This document shows, in pieces, positions 1 through 6,399 of a stretch of 11,541 bases of DNA. Position 1 is the stretch's first letter; each line of letters opens with the position of its first letter. The position numbers and the translations under genes were made by a program. Origin of the DNA: Dehalococcoidia bacterium. Its GTDB lineage: Bacteria > Chloroflexota > Dehalococcoidia > UBA2979. Location of the stretch: NCBI GenBank assembly GCA_004297315.1, contig SCTU01000091.1, positions 1-11,541 of the forward strand, read 5' to 3'. The notes under the pieces were generated by a model. The model was not told where the DNA came from. It did no database searches and was given only the letters and a program-made list of their open reading frames with translations.

Positions 1-411
1 GAGGAGCCTGCGGCTGAGGAGCCCGCGGATCAGCCGACGGCGGAGGAACCGATTGCCGTCGACGCTGCGGTCGTCGAGCCTGTTGCGGTGGCGCCTGCGC
101 CCGTCGCGGGGGAGTCCCCCGTTGGGAAGCCAGAGGCGGTCGACGAAGAGCCCGAGCCGGAGTTCGCCAGACCGGCGCAGCCGCTGCGAGAGCCGCAGAT
201 CACGGTCCTGCCACCACGGCAGCCCGTGTCGGCGCTGCCAGCGATGATGTCGCGAGAAGTCACGCTCGGCGACGCCGCCAGGGCCCTCCGCGGGGCGCTC
301 CCCGGTGTCTTGACGATGACCGACGGGCGCCAACTCCGGCGGGCGGTCGCGGTGGGCGCCGCCACTTCGGTGGTCGCCGCAGCCTTCGCGATCCGCGCGC
401 GGCGGCGTTAG
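1..411 (+). CDS. 3' end of a gene for an acidic Pro/Ala/Glu-rich protein with a C-terminal membrane anchor (5'-truncated)
   Basis: The frame is open from the first base of the window to a TAG at 409-411, giving 136 visible residues; the true start lies upstream. A GTG at 88 is in frame, but the same composition continues before it, so it is unlikely to be the start. Residues 1-60 are rich in Glu, Pro, Ala and Val with EEPA-like repeats, typical of a disordered or extended linker. Residues 85-113 look more ordered and basic. Residues about 114-131 form a short hydrophobic Ala/Val-rich stretch flanked by Arg and ending in three Arg, which suggests a C-terminal transmembrane tail anchor with a cytosolic basic end. 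No domain is recognised and no function is assigned. An alternative is a soluble protein with an Ala-rich terminal helix. The frame is well supported; the anchor is inference. Confidence 0.6.
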   Translation, partial: EEPAAEEPADQPTAEEPIAVDAAVVEPVAVAPAPVAGESPVGKPEAVDEEPEPEFARPAQPLREPQITVLPPRQPVSALPAMMSREVTLGDAARALRGALPGVLTMTDGRQLRRAVAVGAATSVVAAAFAIRARRR

Positions 412-557
412 GGCGAATCCAGCGGGATTCGACGCCCGGCGAGATTTCACAGTTCCGAAATGCTTCAGCAATCTCACCCGCACACTTCCCGACCATGATC
501 CGTTCAGGAACACGAGACGGACATCCATCGTCTCTAGTTCATGGAGAGGAGGCGGAC
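412..557. other. Intergenic region upstream of the zinc-ribbon gene
   Basis: This gap of about 146 bases holds a small inverted repeat just after the preceding stop codon: CGAATCC at 414-420 pairs perfectly with GGATTCG at 425-431 around an AGCG loop. It has no T-tract, so it is at best a weak terminator or an mRNA-end structure. The stretch at about 440-475 is less GC-rich than its surroundings and may hold the promoter of the zinc-ribbon gene, but no convincing -35/-10 pair is visible. Confidence 0.35.
543..552 (+). promoter_or_regulatory. Ribosome binding site that sets the zinc-ribbon start
   Basis: GGAGAGGAGG ends five bases before the ATG at 558. It is a near-ideal Shine-Dalgarno sequence and decides in favour of this ATG over the in-frame ATG at 495, which would add 21 unconserved-looking residues. 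Confidence 0.75.
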
Positions 558-791
558 ATGCTCTACACCAAGGCCTGCCCGCGCTGCCAGGGTGACATCA
601 CTCGCGTGGAAGACGTCGGTGACACGTATTTTTCATGCGTGCAGTGTGGATTCACGTCGTACAAGGCACCGGTCCCGACCGCAGTCGCGGCAATCACCGC
701 GACGCGCCCGGTGCTGACGCCGGTCGACCGTTCGATCGCCAGGAAGCGCAAGATCAGCCGGACGCCGGCGCGTACCGCACGCGCGGCGTAA
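558..791 (+). CDS. Small zinc-ribbon protein (77 aa)
   Basis: The ATG at 558 follows a strong ribosome binding site, giving 77 residues. The N-terminal half is a zinc ribbon: a CPRC knuckle at residues 7-10, then about 17 residues with strand-like character (DTYFSC), then a second CVQCG knuckle at 27-31. The four Cys suit one structural Zn(II). The second half is Ala/Thr/Pro-rich and then strongly basic (IARKRKISR followed by Arg/Ala repeats), so it is probably flexible and could contact nucleic acid or an acidic surface. Small ribbons of this kind are common in bacteria and their roles are mostly unknown. Regulation of transcription or translation is possible but not shown. The gene appears monocistronic, with a hairpin closing it downstream. 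Confidence 0.75.
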   Translation: MLYTKACPRCQGDITRVEDVGDTYFSCVQCGFTSYKAPVPTAVAAITATRPVLTPVDRSIARKRKISRTPARTARAA

Positions 792-810
792 CCGCGCCAG
801 CGGACTGACA

Positions 811-840
811 GAGGGGCGGGGTCGCGAGGCCCCGCCCCTC
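811..840. terminator. Strong GC hairpin between convergent genes
   Basis: GAGGGGCGGGG at 811-821 pairs perfectly with CCCCGCCCCTC at 830-840. A T-G wobble and a C-G pair extend the stem inward and leave a GCGA tetraloop at 824-827, which is of the stable GNRA class. It lies 19 bases after the zinc-ribbon stop and 36 bases beyond the stop of the convergent ketosynthase gene, so it can serve both strands. The T-tract is poor (AACGTTTCAATT on the plus side), so termination may rely on the stem strength alone. Confidence 0.65.
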
Positions 841-876
841 AACGTTTCAATTCAGCAACAAACCTTCGAACCACAC

Positions 877-2127
877 CTACTCGACGTAACGCCGGAAGAC
901 GGCGCTGGCGTTTTGTCCGCCGAGGCCGAACGAGTTGGAGATCACGACATCGATCTTCGCCGGCACGGCGGTGTTCGGCGTGATGTCCAGGTCACACTCG
1001 GGGTCGGGGAACTCGTAGTTGATCGTGGGCGGGATGACGCCGTGATGCAGGGCGAGCACGGAGGCGACCGCCTCGATGCCACCCGCGCCTGCCGCGAGAT
1101 GGCCCGTCATTGACTTGGTGGAGGAGATCTTCACGCGGCGCGCGTCCCGCTCACCGAGAGCGATCTTGATTGCCTGAGTCTCGGTGCGGTCGTTCAGCAT
1201 CGTGCTCGTGCCGTGTGCGTTGATGTAGTCGATCTGCGACGCCTCGATGCCGGCGTCACGCAGCGCACGCGTGATCGCGAGCGCCTGGCCTTCCGGGTCC
1301 GGCGCGGTGTCGTCCGTGGCGTCGAACGACCAACCGACGCCGGCGAGTTCGCCGTAGACGCGCGCGCCGCGTGCCAGCGCGGCCTCTTCGGACTCGATGA
1401 GCAGGACGCCGGAGCCTTCGCCGAGGATGAAGCCGTCGCGCTGGAGGTCGAACGGACGGCAAGCATGGTCGGGGTCGTCGTTGTTCTTCGAGAGCGCGCC
1501 CATCCGCCCCATTGAGGAGAGCGACAGTGGGGTGATCATCGCCTCGGCGCCGCCGACGAGCACGGCACGCGCGTGGCCGAGCCGGATCAGGGAGAGCGCG
1601 TGGCCGAGGGCGTCCGTGCCGGAGGCGCAGGCGGTGTTGATGGTGGTGTTCGGGCCGCGCACGCCCAACTGCCGCGCGAGCCGCGCGGCGCCCATGTGCT
1701 GGCCCATGCGCGTGATGATGAACGGGTCGACGGCGCGCGAGCCGCGCTCCACGTAGGCCATCCACTCCGGGCCCATGTTGAAGACGTCGCCGGAGGTCGC
1801 CATCACGACGCCGATATCGTCGCGGTTGGCCTCGGTCACCTCCAGGCCGCCATCACGGATTGCCTGGACGCCAGCCGCGTGCGCGAACTGGGCGAAACGT
1901 CCGGTGCGACGGGCGACCTTCCGCTCGAGGTACGGCTCGATGTCGAAACCCTTGACCTCGCCGGCGATCTGGACGAGGTCGGAGGAGGCGTCCCACTGGG
2001 ACACGCGTCCGATGCCGTTGCGGCCGGTGCGCAGTCCTTCCCAGTACTCCTCCAGGTCGTTGCCGATCGGAGTGACCGCACCCATCCCCGTGATGAGGGC
2101 GCGGTGAAGCGTGCGCGTGGCTGCCAT
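877..2127 (-). CDS. fabF: Beta-ketoacyl-ACP synthase II (FabF-type, KAS II)
   Basis: The enzyme condenses malonyl-ACP with an acyl-ACP, releasing CO2, to extend a fatty acyl (or polyketide-like) chain by two carbons in the cytoplasm. The 416 residues match the usual FabF length. The thiolase-fold active site is complete: nucleophile Cys167 in TACASGTDALGHA, His305 in NAHGTST, Lys338 and His343 in STKSMTGHLAAGAG, and the gating Phe400 in NSFGLGGQNA. This spacing closely follows E. coli FabF (Cys163, His303, Lys335, His340, Phe400, recalled from the family). The ATG at 2127 has GGGAGG five bases upstream. No ACP, FabD, FabG or FabH gene is visible, and the gene stands alone, diverging from a CoA-transferase. 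It may be the main housekeeping KAS II or a paralogue for a special lipid; the sequence alone does not say which. Confidence 0.92.
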   Translation of the reverse strand: MAATRTLHRALITGMGAVTPIGNDLEEYWEGLRTGRNGIGRVSQWDASSDLVQIAGEVKGFDIEPYLERKVARRTGRFAQFAHAAGVQAIRDGGLEVTEANRDDIGVVMATSGDVFNMGPEWMAYVERGSRAVDPFIITRMGQHMGAARLARQLGVRGPNTTINTACASGTDALGHALSLIRLGHARAVLVGGAEAMITPLSLSSMGRMGALSKNNDDPDHACRPFDLQRDGFILGEGSGVLLIESEEAALARGARVYGELAGVGWSFDATDDTAPDPEGQALAITRALRDAGIEASQIDYINAHGTSTMLNDRTETQAIKIALGERDARRVKISSTKSMTGHLAAGAGGIEAVASVLALHHGVIPPTINYEFPDPECDLDITPNTAVPAKIDVVISNSFGLGGQNASAVFRRYVE

Positions 2128-2270
2128 CGATGCCTCCCGAAGTCGCCTGGGATGTCCCCAATCCTACCCGCGCTCGTGTTTCGGGGCGACGGCCGCCTGC
2201 GCGTTCCGTCCTCGCTGGCGGAGGCGTGGCAGAATACCGGTCGCCAGCCCGTGCGGAGGAAGAGTCAGCC
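2128..2270. other. Divergent intergenic region between fabF and the CoA-transferase gene
   Basis: These 143 bases should carry promoters for both divergent genes. They contain GGGAGG (minus strand, 2133-2138) for fabF and CGGAGGA at 2254-2260 for the transferase. An AGAATACC near 2231 vaguely resembles a -10 box for the plus strand but lacks a good -35 at the right distance. No clear operator was seen. Confidence 0.4.
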
Positions 2271-3467
2271 ATGCCACTGCCGCTGGAGGGATATCGGATC
2301 CTTGACCTGTCGGTCTGGCAGCAGGGCACGTACGCGACGGCGATGCTCGCGGACATGGGCGCGGACGTCATCAAGATCGAGTCCTACGCCAATCCGGACC
2401 CGGGCCGCGGGCTGATCCAGGGCGGCCCCCGCAACGCCTACTTCAACACTCTGAACCGAGGCAAGCGCTCCATCCTGCTGGACATGAAGAACCCGGCGGG
2501 CATGGAGGTGTTCTGGCGCCTCGTGCAGACGGCCGACGTGTTTCACAACAACATGCGCGGCGGCGTGATGGAGCGGCTCGGCGTCACGTTCGAGACGATT
2601 CAGCAGCACAACCCGCGCTGCCTGTATTCGAGTGCCACCGGCTGGGGCCACCTCGGGCCCGACGCGCGTACCGGCGCGATGGACCTGCTGGCCCAGGCGC
2701 GCGGCGGCTTCATGTCCGTCACCGGTGAGGGTGAGGCTGGCCCGCCGACGCCCGGCGGTTTTCCGCAGGCCGACCACGTCGGCGCGCTCATCTCGGGGTA
2801 CGCGATCGTCCTCGCGCTGCTCCACCGGGAGCGGACGGGCGAGGTTCAGGAAGTGAACACCTCGCTGTATGGGTCGCAGATGACGATCCAGTCGTACAAC
2901 ATCACTGCGGCCATGTGGAGTGGCCAACTGCCCGGCCGGCGCCGTCATGACCAGCGGCCGCCGACGTGGAACCATTTCCAGGCCGGCGACGGCAAGTGGT
3001 TCATGGTCGGCTTTTTGCCGGCAGACAAGTGGTGGCCGCAGTTCTGCGACGTGCTCGGCTCGGAGGAGTTGAAGCACGACCCCTACCGCACCGCCGCCCA
3101 GCGCCTCGAACGGCTGGCCGAGGTGACGGCCAAGATGGACGCCATCTTCCAGATGAAGACGCGAGACGAGTGGGTCACGCTCTTCCACGCGCAGGACCTG
3201 CTCGTGCAGCCGGTGATGGACTACCTCGAGATCGGCAAGGACCCGCAGGCGTGGGCGAACGGCTACCTGGTGGAGGTGCCGGACGAGGTCGGGAAGCCGT
3301 GGCCGATGGTCGGCTCACCGGTACACCTGTCGAAGACGCCGGCGCGGATCGCAAAGCAGGCGCCCGAGTTCGGCCAGCACACCGAGGAGGTGCTGCTGGA
3401 GTCCGGCTTCACGTGGGACGAGGTCGAGGCGTACCGCGCGCGGGGCGCCTTCGGCGAGCTGGGGTAG
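2271..3467 (+). CDS. Family III CoA-transferase (CaiB/BaiF/formyl-CoA transferase family)
   Basis: Enzymes of this family move CoA between carboxylic acids through an aspartyl-CoA thioester, in the cytoplasm and usually as interlocked dimers. The 398 residues match the family. The N-terminal CoA-binding region has the hallmark LEGYRILDLSVWQQGTYA followed by LADMGADVIKIES (residues 5-38) and the LNRGKRSILLD motif (61-71). The probable catalytic Asp is Asp138 in GAMDLLAQARGGFMSVTG. TWNHFQAGDGKWFMV and DEWVTLFHAQDLLVQPV mark the later part of the fold. The ATG at 2271 has CGGAGGA ten bases upstream; the frame stays open further upstream, but that part does not resemble the family. The substrate cannot be read from sequence: formate/oxalate, carnitine, bile-acid, succinate or hydroxy-acid transferases all share these motifs. 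A lyase that would make formyl-CoA lies about 5 kb away on the same strand, which is suggestive only. Confidence 0.88.
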   Translation: MPLPLEGYRILDLSVWQQGTYATAMLADMGADVIKIESYANPDPGRGLIQGGPRNAYFNTLNRGKRSILLDMKNPAGMEVFWRLVQTADVFHNNMRGGVMERLGVTFETIQQHNPRCLYSSATGWGHLGPDARTGAMDLLAQARGGFMSVTGEGEAGPPTPGGFPQADHVGALISGYAIVLALLHRERTGEVQEVNTSLYGSQMTIQSYNITAAMWSGQLPGRRRHDQRPPTWNHFQAGDGKWFMVGFLPADKWWPQFCDVLGSEELKHDPYRTAAQRLERLAEVTAKMDAIFQMKTRDEWVTLFHAQDLLVQPVMDYLEIGKDPQAWANGYLVEVPDEVGKPWPMVGSPVHLSKTPARIAKQAPEFGQHTEEVLLESGFTWDEVEAYRARGAFGELG

Positions 3468-3486
3468 CGGGGGTCGCGCGTGACAG

Positions 3487-3520
3487 AAAAAAGCCCGGCC
3501 GTTCGGCCGGGCTTCTTCGT
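3487..3520. terminator. Bidirectional Rho-independent terminator
   Basis: AAGCCCGGCC (3491-3500) and GGCCGGGCTT (3505-3514) form a perfect 10-bp stem around a GTTC loop. Six A's at 3487-3492 lie on one side and CTTCTTCGTT on the other. Read on the minus strand the stem runs into a clean run of six T's, so it is a strong terminator for the alpha/beta-hydrolase gene. On the plus strand it has a weaker pyrimidine tail and would also end the CoA-transferase transcript. Confidence 0.9.
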
Positions 3521-3541
3521 TGTCAGCGGGGCCGTCGAGGG

Positions 3542-4411
3542 CTAGAGGCCGCCGAGGCTCTGCAGGAACTCGCGGATGTTGAGGGCGAGCGCGGCGGGCT
3601 GGTCCGTGGGCACCGGGTGGCCGGCGTCCTCGATCAGTGAGACGCGCGAGCCGGCGATGCGGCGGTGGAGGCGCTGGATCGCCTCCGGCGTCAGCATGTC
3701 GGTCTCCGAGCCGCGCACGATCATCGTCGGGCACTGGATGCGGTCGGCGGAGTCCCAGAGGTCAGCGAGACGGCGCTGGCCGGGGTCCGGCTCCGGCGGA
3801 CGCACGGTCGCGTCCCGGAACACCGGGTCGAAGTCCCAGACGAAGACGCCCTCCTCGTTCACGGTGAAGGAGGCGCGCACGCGGCGTTCCAGCTGCTCCG
3901 TGTTCGCGTACGGGAAGTATTCGCGGAACGCGATCACTGCCTCGTCGAGGCTGGTGAAGGTGTCTCCCACGGCCAGCAGGCGGCGCAACTGCTCGACGCC
4001 GGAGCGCAGCACCTCGGGCGCGGACTCAATGACGATCAGGGCGGTGACGGTCTCAGGGTGTTCGGCGGCGTAGCAGATTGCGTTCGCGCCGCCCATCGCG
4101 TGCCCGACGAGCGTGACCGAGCGCAGGTTGAGCGCCTCGATCAGGGACGCGAGGTCCTCGACCTGGGTGGCGCGTGTGTAGTCGCGGTCGGCTGCGCGCT
4201 GGGACGAGCCGTAGCCGCGCTGGTCGACGGCGATCACCCGGTACTCGCGCGCCAGGTCGGAGGCCACGTCCGCCCACGCCTCCGAGGTCTCGGCGTAGCC
4301 GTGCAGCAACAAGAGGGCGTGGCGGCTGCGCGGATCACCCCACTCGCGGACATGGAAACGGATGCTGTTCGCTTCGATCATCTCGTCACGCGGACGCGTG
4401 CTGGTCGCCAT
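3542..4411 (-). CDS. Alpha/beta-hydrolase-fold protein lacking the nucleophilic Ser
   Basis: This is a 289-residue protein of the soluble AB hydrolase-1 type. The fold markers are in order: LLLLHGYAETSEAW with the oxyanion-hole HG (residues 33-46), VIAVDQRGYGSS (59-70), the nucleophile elbow VGHAMGG (102-108), acid Asp238 in RGSETDML, and His265 in EDAGHPVP; a cap region covers roughly 130-215. The elbow normally reads GHSMGG; here the codon is GCG, so the nucleophile is Ala105. The other two triad members are kept. An ordinary Ser esterase mechanism is therefore unlikely. Options are a different chemistry, as proposed for some fold members without the nucleophile, a non-catalytic role, or loss of function. 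The ATG at 4411 has GGAGGA four bases upstream. It lies downstream of the propeller gene on the same strand but after a 173-base gap, so it may have its own promoter. Confidence 0.88.
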   Translation of the reverse strand: MATSTRPRDEMIEANSIRFHVREWGDPRSRHALLLLHGYAETSEAWADVASDLAREYRVIAVDQRGYGSSQRAADRDYTRATQVEDLASLIEALNLRSVTLVGHAMGGANAICYAAEHPETVTALIVIESAPEVLRSGVEQLRRLLAVGDTFTSLDEAVIAFREYFPYANTEQLERRVRASFTVNEEGVFVWDFDPVFRDATVRPPEPDPGQRRLADLWDSADRIQCPTMIVRGSETDMLTPEAIQRLHRRIAGSRVSLIEDAGHPVPTDQPAALALNIREFLQSLGGL

Positions 4412-4584
4412 TGGGTCCTCCGATGCGAAGCGCCGTCGCGGCGCGTGGGTGCGGTACGGCGCGAGCCGGTCATGCAGGCTGCGACGGACGTCTGGAATGT
4501 CGAATGTACGGCGAGGGGCTTTTAGGGCGTCGAAAATATCACAAAACGAATCAGTCCGAATCTGCGACGGCCTGGAGGGCGGCC
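4412..4584 (-). promoter_or_regulatory. Intergenic region with an AT-rich promoter-like patch ahead of the hydrolase gene
   Basis: Within this 173-base gap, 4528-4560 is clearly poorer in GC than the rest. On the minus strand TATTTT (plus positions 4533-4538) lies 16 bases after TTCGGA (4555-4560). The -10 match is fair and the -35 match weak. If used, it would leave a leader of roughly 115 bases before the hydrolase ATG. No terminator for the upstream propeller gene was seen. Confidence 0.3.
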
Positions 4585-5517
4585 CTACAGCGCCGCGGTG
4601 ATGTCGTTGGCGACAGGGAGGCCGTCCTGGAGCGCAAGCCAGTTCTTGCCGCGGTCGTGCGAGGCCCAGAGTTGCGTGCCGGCGGCAACGAAGGAGAGGT
4701 CGTCCCAGTCGTACGGCCGGACGACGCACGGGGCGCGGTCCCACTCATCGTCGGCGTCGAGCATGATGCGCTGCCACGTGACACCGCCGTTGGCGGAGCG
4801 GAAGAGTGCGCCCTCCGTGCCCGCGCGGCGCGCAGCGGAGTAGACCAGCGTGTCGGGTGTGCCCGGCAGCACGGCCAGCGTCCCGCCCCACGAGCGGTCG
4901 AGGCCGCCGATGCTCTGCACCCACGTGTAGCCCTCGTCCTCGCTGCGGTAGATGCCGCTGGGCGAGGTGGCGTACAGGCGGTCGCGGCGCTCCGGATGGA
5001 CCCAGAGACGGTGCACCTTTGGGTCGAGGCCATCGGTGCGGCGGAGCCACGATGTGCCGCCGTCACGCGTGTGCCAGCACCCGCCGCCGACAACCGCGAT
5101 CACGATGCCGTCCAGCACCTCGCCCACGGCGGCAACGTATGGCGCCACGCCGGGCGGCGGGGCGAAGCGGTTGAGCTTGATGAGGTTCTGGACGCCATCG
5201 ACCGTGGCCCACTTGGCGCCCTTGTCCTTCGACACGTGCAGGCGACCGTCCACGCTACCGATGAAGAGCTCGCCGGAGCTGGTGACGGAGACCGAGCGCG
5301 CGTCACCCTCCCAGCCGAGTTCCCAGTGCTTGCCGCCGAAGACCCAGACGCCCTCGCCGGGCGCGGCGGCGAGGCCCAGGCCGTCGCGGAAGTCCACACG
5401 TTCGAAGCGCTTGCCAGCCACGGCGACGACGGGCTCGCGGCCCGGTTCGACCTGCAGCAGGCCCTCGTCCGTGGCGAGGACGACGCCCAGCGGGTCGTAC
5501 TTGCGGCGACTGATCAT
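4585..5517 (-). CDS. Cytosolic five-Asp-box beta-propeller protein (sialidase/BNR or YCF48-like fold)
   Basis: This 310-residue protein is built from beta-propeller blades. Five Asp-box motifs (S/T-x-D/N-x-G-x-x-W) are visible: SKDKGAKW (96-103), TRDGGTSW (150-157), SEDEGYTW (192-199), SANGGVTW (241-248) and SHDRGKNW (286-293). The first about 90 residues look like one or two more blades without a clear box. Asp boxes are structural turns shared by sialidases, Vps10 proteins and photosynthesis-assembly HCF136/YCF48, so they do not prove glycosidase activity. No sialidase FRIP motif and no signal peptide or membrane segment is seen, so a cytosolic binding or scaffold role is likelier than a secreted enzyme. 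The ATG at 5515-5517 overlaps the sirtuin stop (ATGA) and has GGAGAGGG six bases upstream, implying translational coupling. A longer upstream reading frame merely runs over the sirtuin gene. Confidence 0.8.
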   Translation of the reverse strand: MISRRKYDPLGVVLATDEGLLQVEPGREPVVAVAGKRFERVDFRDGLGLAAAPGEGVWVFGGKHWELGWEGDARSVSVTSSGELFIGSVDGRLHVSKDKGAKWATVDGVQNLIKLNRFAPPPGVAPYVAAVGEVLDGIVIAVVGGGCWHTRDGGTSWLRRTDGLDPKVHRLWVHPERRDRLYATSPSGIYRSEDEGYTWVQSIGGLDRSWGGTLAVLPGTPDTLVYSAARRAGTEGALFRSANGGVTWQRIMLDADDEWDRAPCVVRPYDWDDLSFVAAGTQLWASHDRGKNWLALQDGLPVANDITAAL

Positions 5518-6329
5518 CGGGAGCCCTCTCCAGGCGAAGCGGTCTGGCCGCGGATCGCCGCCACCAGAGCGGGCAGCGCCTCTCCCGAGGCGGCCCGCAC
5601 GACGATGTCCGCGAGCGGCGTCAGCGGCGTCTCTTCCGGGTTCACCTCGATCAGGGGGACGCCCCGGCGGACGGCCTCGATCGGATATGCGGCGGCGGGA
5701 TAGACGACGGCGGACGTGCCCACGGTCATGAAGCAGTCCGCTTGCGCAGTCTCCGCCTCGCAGCGCGCGAGCGCGAGCGGGGGGATGGGTTCGCCGAACA
5801 TGACGGTGTCGCCCTTCACGACGCCCCCGCAGCCCGGCGCCGCGCAGCGCGGCGGGAGGTCGGCCTCGTCGACGGGAAACTCCTCGCGCGGCCAGCGTGT
5901 GCCACAACGCACGCAGCGCATCCAGAGGCGGTTGCCGTGGATCTCCGTCAGGGAGCGCTGCCCCGCGCGGCGGTGGAGGTCGTCGATGTTCTGGGCGATG
6001 ACGTGGGCGACCCGGCCCATGTCCTCGAGTTCGGCCAGCGCACGATGGCCGGCGTTCGGCTGTGCGCCATCGATGGCGCTGCCGAAGGCGTTCCCGGCGC
6101 GGGCGTCGGCCAGCCGGCGCTCCCACCAGCGCTTCGGGTCGGCGGCGAAGGTCTGGTACTGGTTGAGCGGCGGCTCGCCCTGGATGGTCCAGAGGCCGCC
6201 CTCACCGCGGAAGGTGGGGATGCCGGACTCCTTCGACATCCCGGCGCCTGCGAGCACGACGGTGTGGTTGCTGTGGAGCAACAGTCCCGCCGCGAGTCGA
6301 ATGGCTGCCTGCGTCGCGTCGTCCAGCAC
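5514..6329 (-). CDS. Sir2-family NAD-dependent protein deacylase (sirtuin)
   Basis: Sirtuins remove acyl groups from lysine side chains, using NAD+ and yielding nicotinamide and O-acyl-ADP-ribose. The 271 residues hold the full core: the NAD-binding GAGMSKESGIPTFRG (residues 28-42), QNIDDLH (113-119), catalytic His131 in IHGN, a zinc ribbon of Cys139/Cys142 and Cys162/Cys167, the KGDTVMFGE strand (172-180), GTSAVVYPAA (205-214) and VNPE (229-232). The start is GTG at 6329; an in-frame TAG lies 12 bases upstream and AGGA about 8 bases upstream, and the next Met is already inside the NAD motif. Residues 68-72 read WWERR where class III sirtuins (SIRT5, E. coli CobB) carry Y-x-x-R, so acyl preference is uncertain. 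Its stop overlaps the start of the propeller gene. No acyl-CoA synthetase target is visible in the window. Confidence 0.92.
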   Translation of the reverse strand: MLDDATQAAIRLAAGLLLHSNHTVVLAGAGMSKESGIPTFRGEGGLWTIQGEPPLNQYQTFAADPKRWWERRLADARAGNAFGSAIDGAQPNAGHRALAELEDMGRVAHVIAQNIDDLHRRAGQRSLTEIHGNRLWMRCVRCGTRWPREEFPVDEADLPPRCAAPGCGGVVKGDTVMFGEPIPPLALARCEAETAQADCFMTVGTSAVVYPAAAYPIEAVRRGVPLIEVNPEETPLTPLADIVVRAASGEALPALVAAIRGQTASPGEGSR

Positions 6330-6399
6330 CGCGCGATCCTAACCGGGCGGGCCACCAGGGGGCAGGCGCTGTGCGGCGAGGAGGCGGTATCCTCGACGG
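6330..6399. promoter_or_regulatory. Divergent intergenic region with a hairpin over the TlpA-gene ribosome binding site
   Basis: Seventy bases separate the divergent sirtuin and thioredoxin genes. CGAGGA (6377-6382) and TCCTCG (6390-6395) form a perfect 6-bp inverted repeat with a GGCGGTA loop. It covers GGCGAGGAGG (6375-6384), the only good Shine-Dalgarno match before the GTG at 6400. Unfolded, that match lies about 15 bases from the start, longer than usual. No clear promoter boxes were seen. Confidence 0.35.

Noticed and set aside
2265..3188. A 307-codon minus-strand frame opposite the CoA-transferase
   Set aside because: The plus strand encodes a full family III CoA-transferase; the antisense product is His/Arg/Val-rich without motifs.
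4412..4744. A 111-residue N-terminal extension of the alpha/beta-hydrolase
   Set aside because: It would overlap the propeller gene's end and the promoter-like gap. The ATG at 4411 has GGAGGA four bases ahead and gives a normal-length protein.
4585..5517. Active sialidase or neuraminidase
   Set aside because: Asp boxes are structural and occur in many propellers. No FRIP-type Arg motif or export signal is seen, so enzyme activity is not claimed.
4174..5703. A 509-codon open frame on the plus strand across the hydrolase, propeller and sirtuin genes
   Set aside because: It runs antisense across three supported genes and an intergenic gap, has low-complexity Arg/Ala-rich composition and no recognisable domain.
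5518..6126. An upstream extension of the propeller protein, giving 513 residues
   Set aside because: The extension reads through the sirtuin gene in another frame and is Arg/Pro-rich. The ATG at 5517 has a ribosome binding site and begins the propeller-like sequence.
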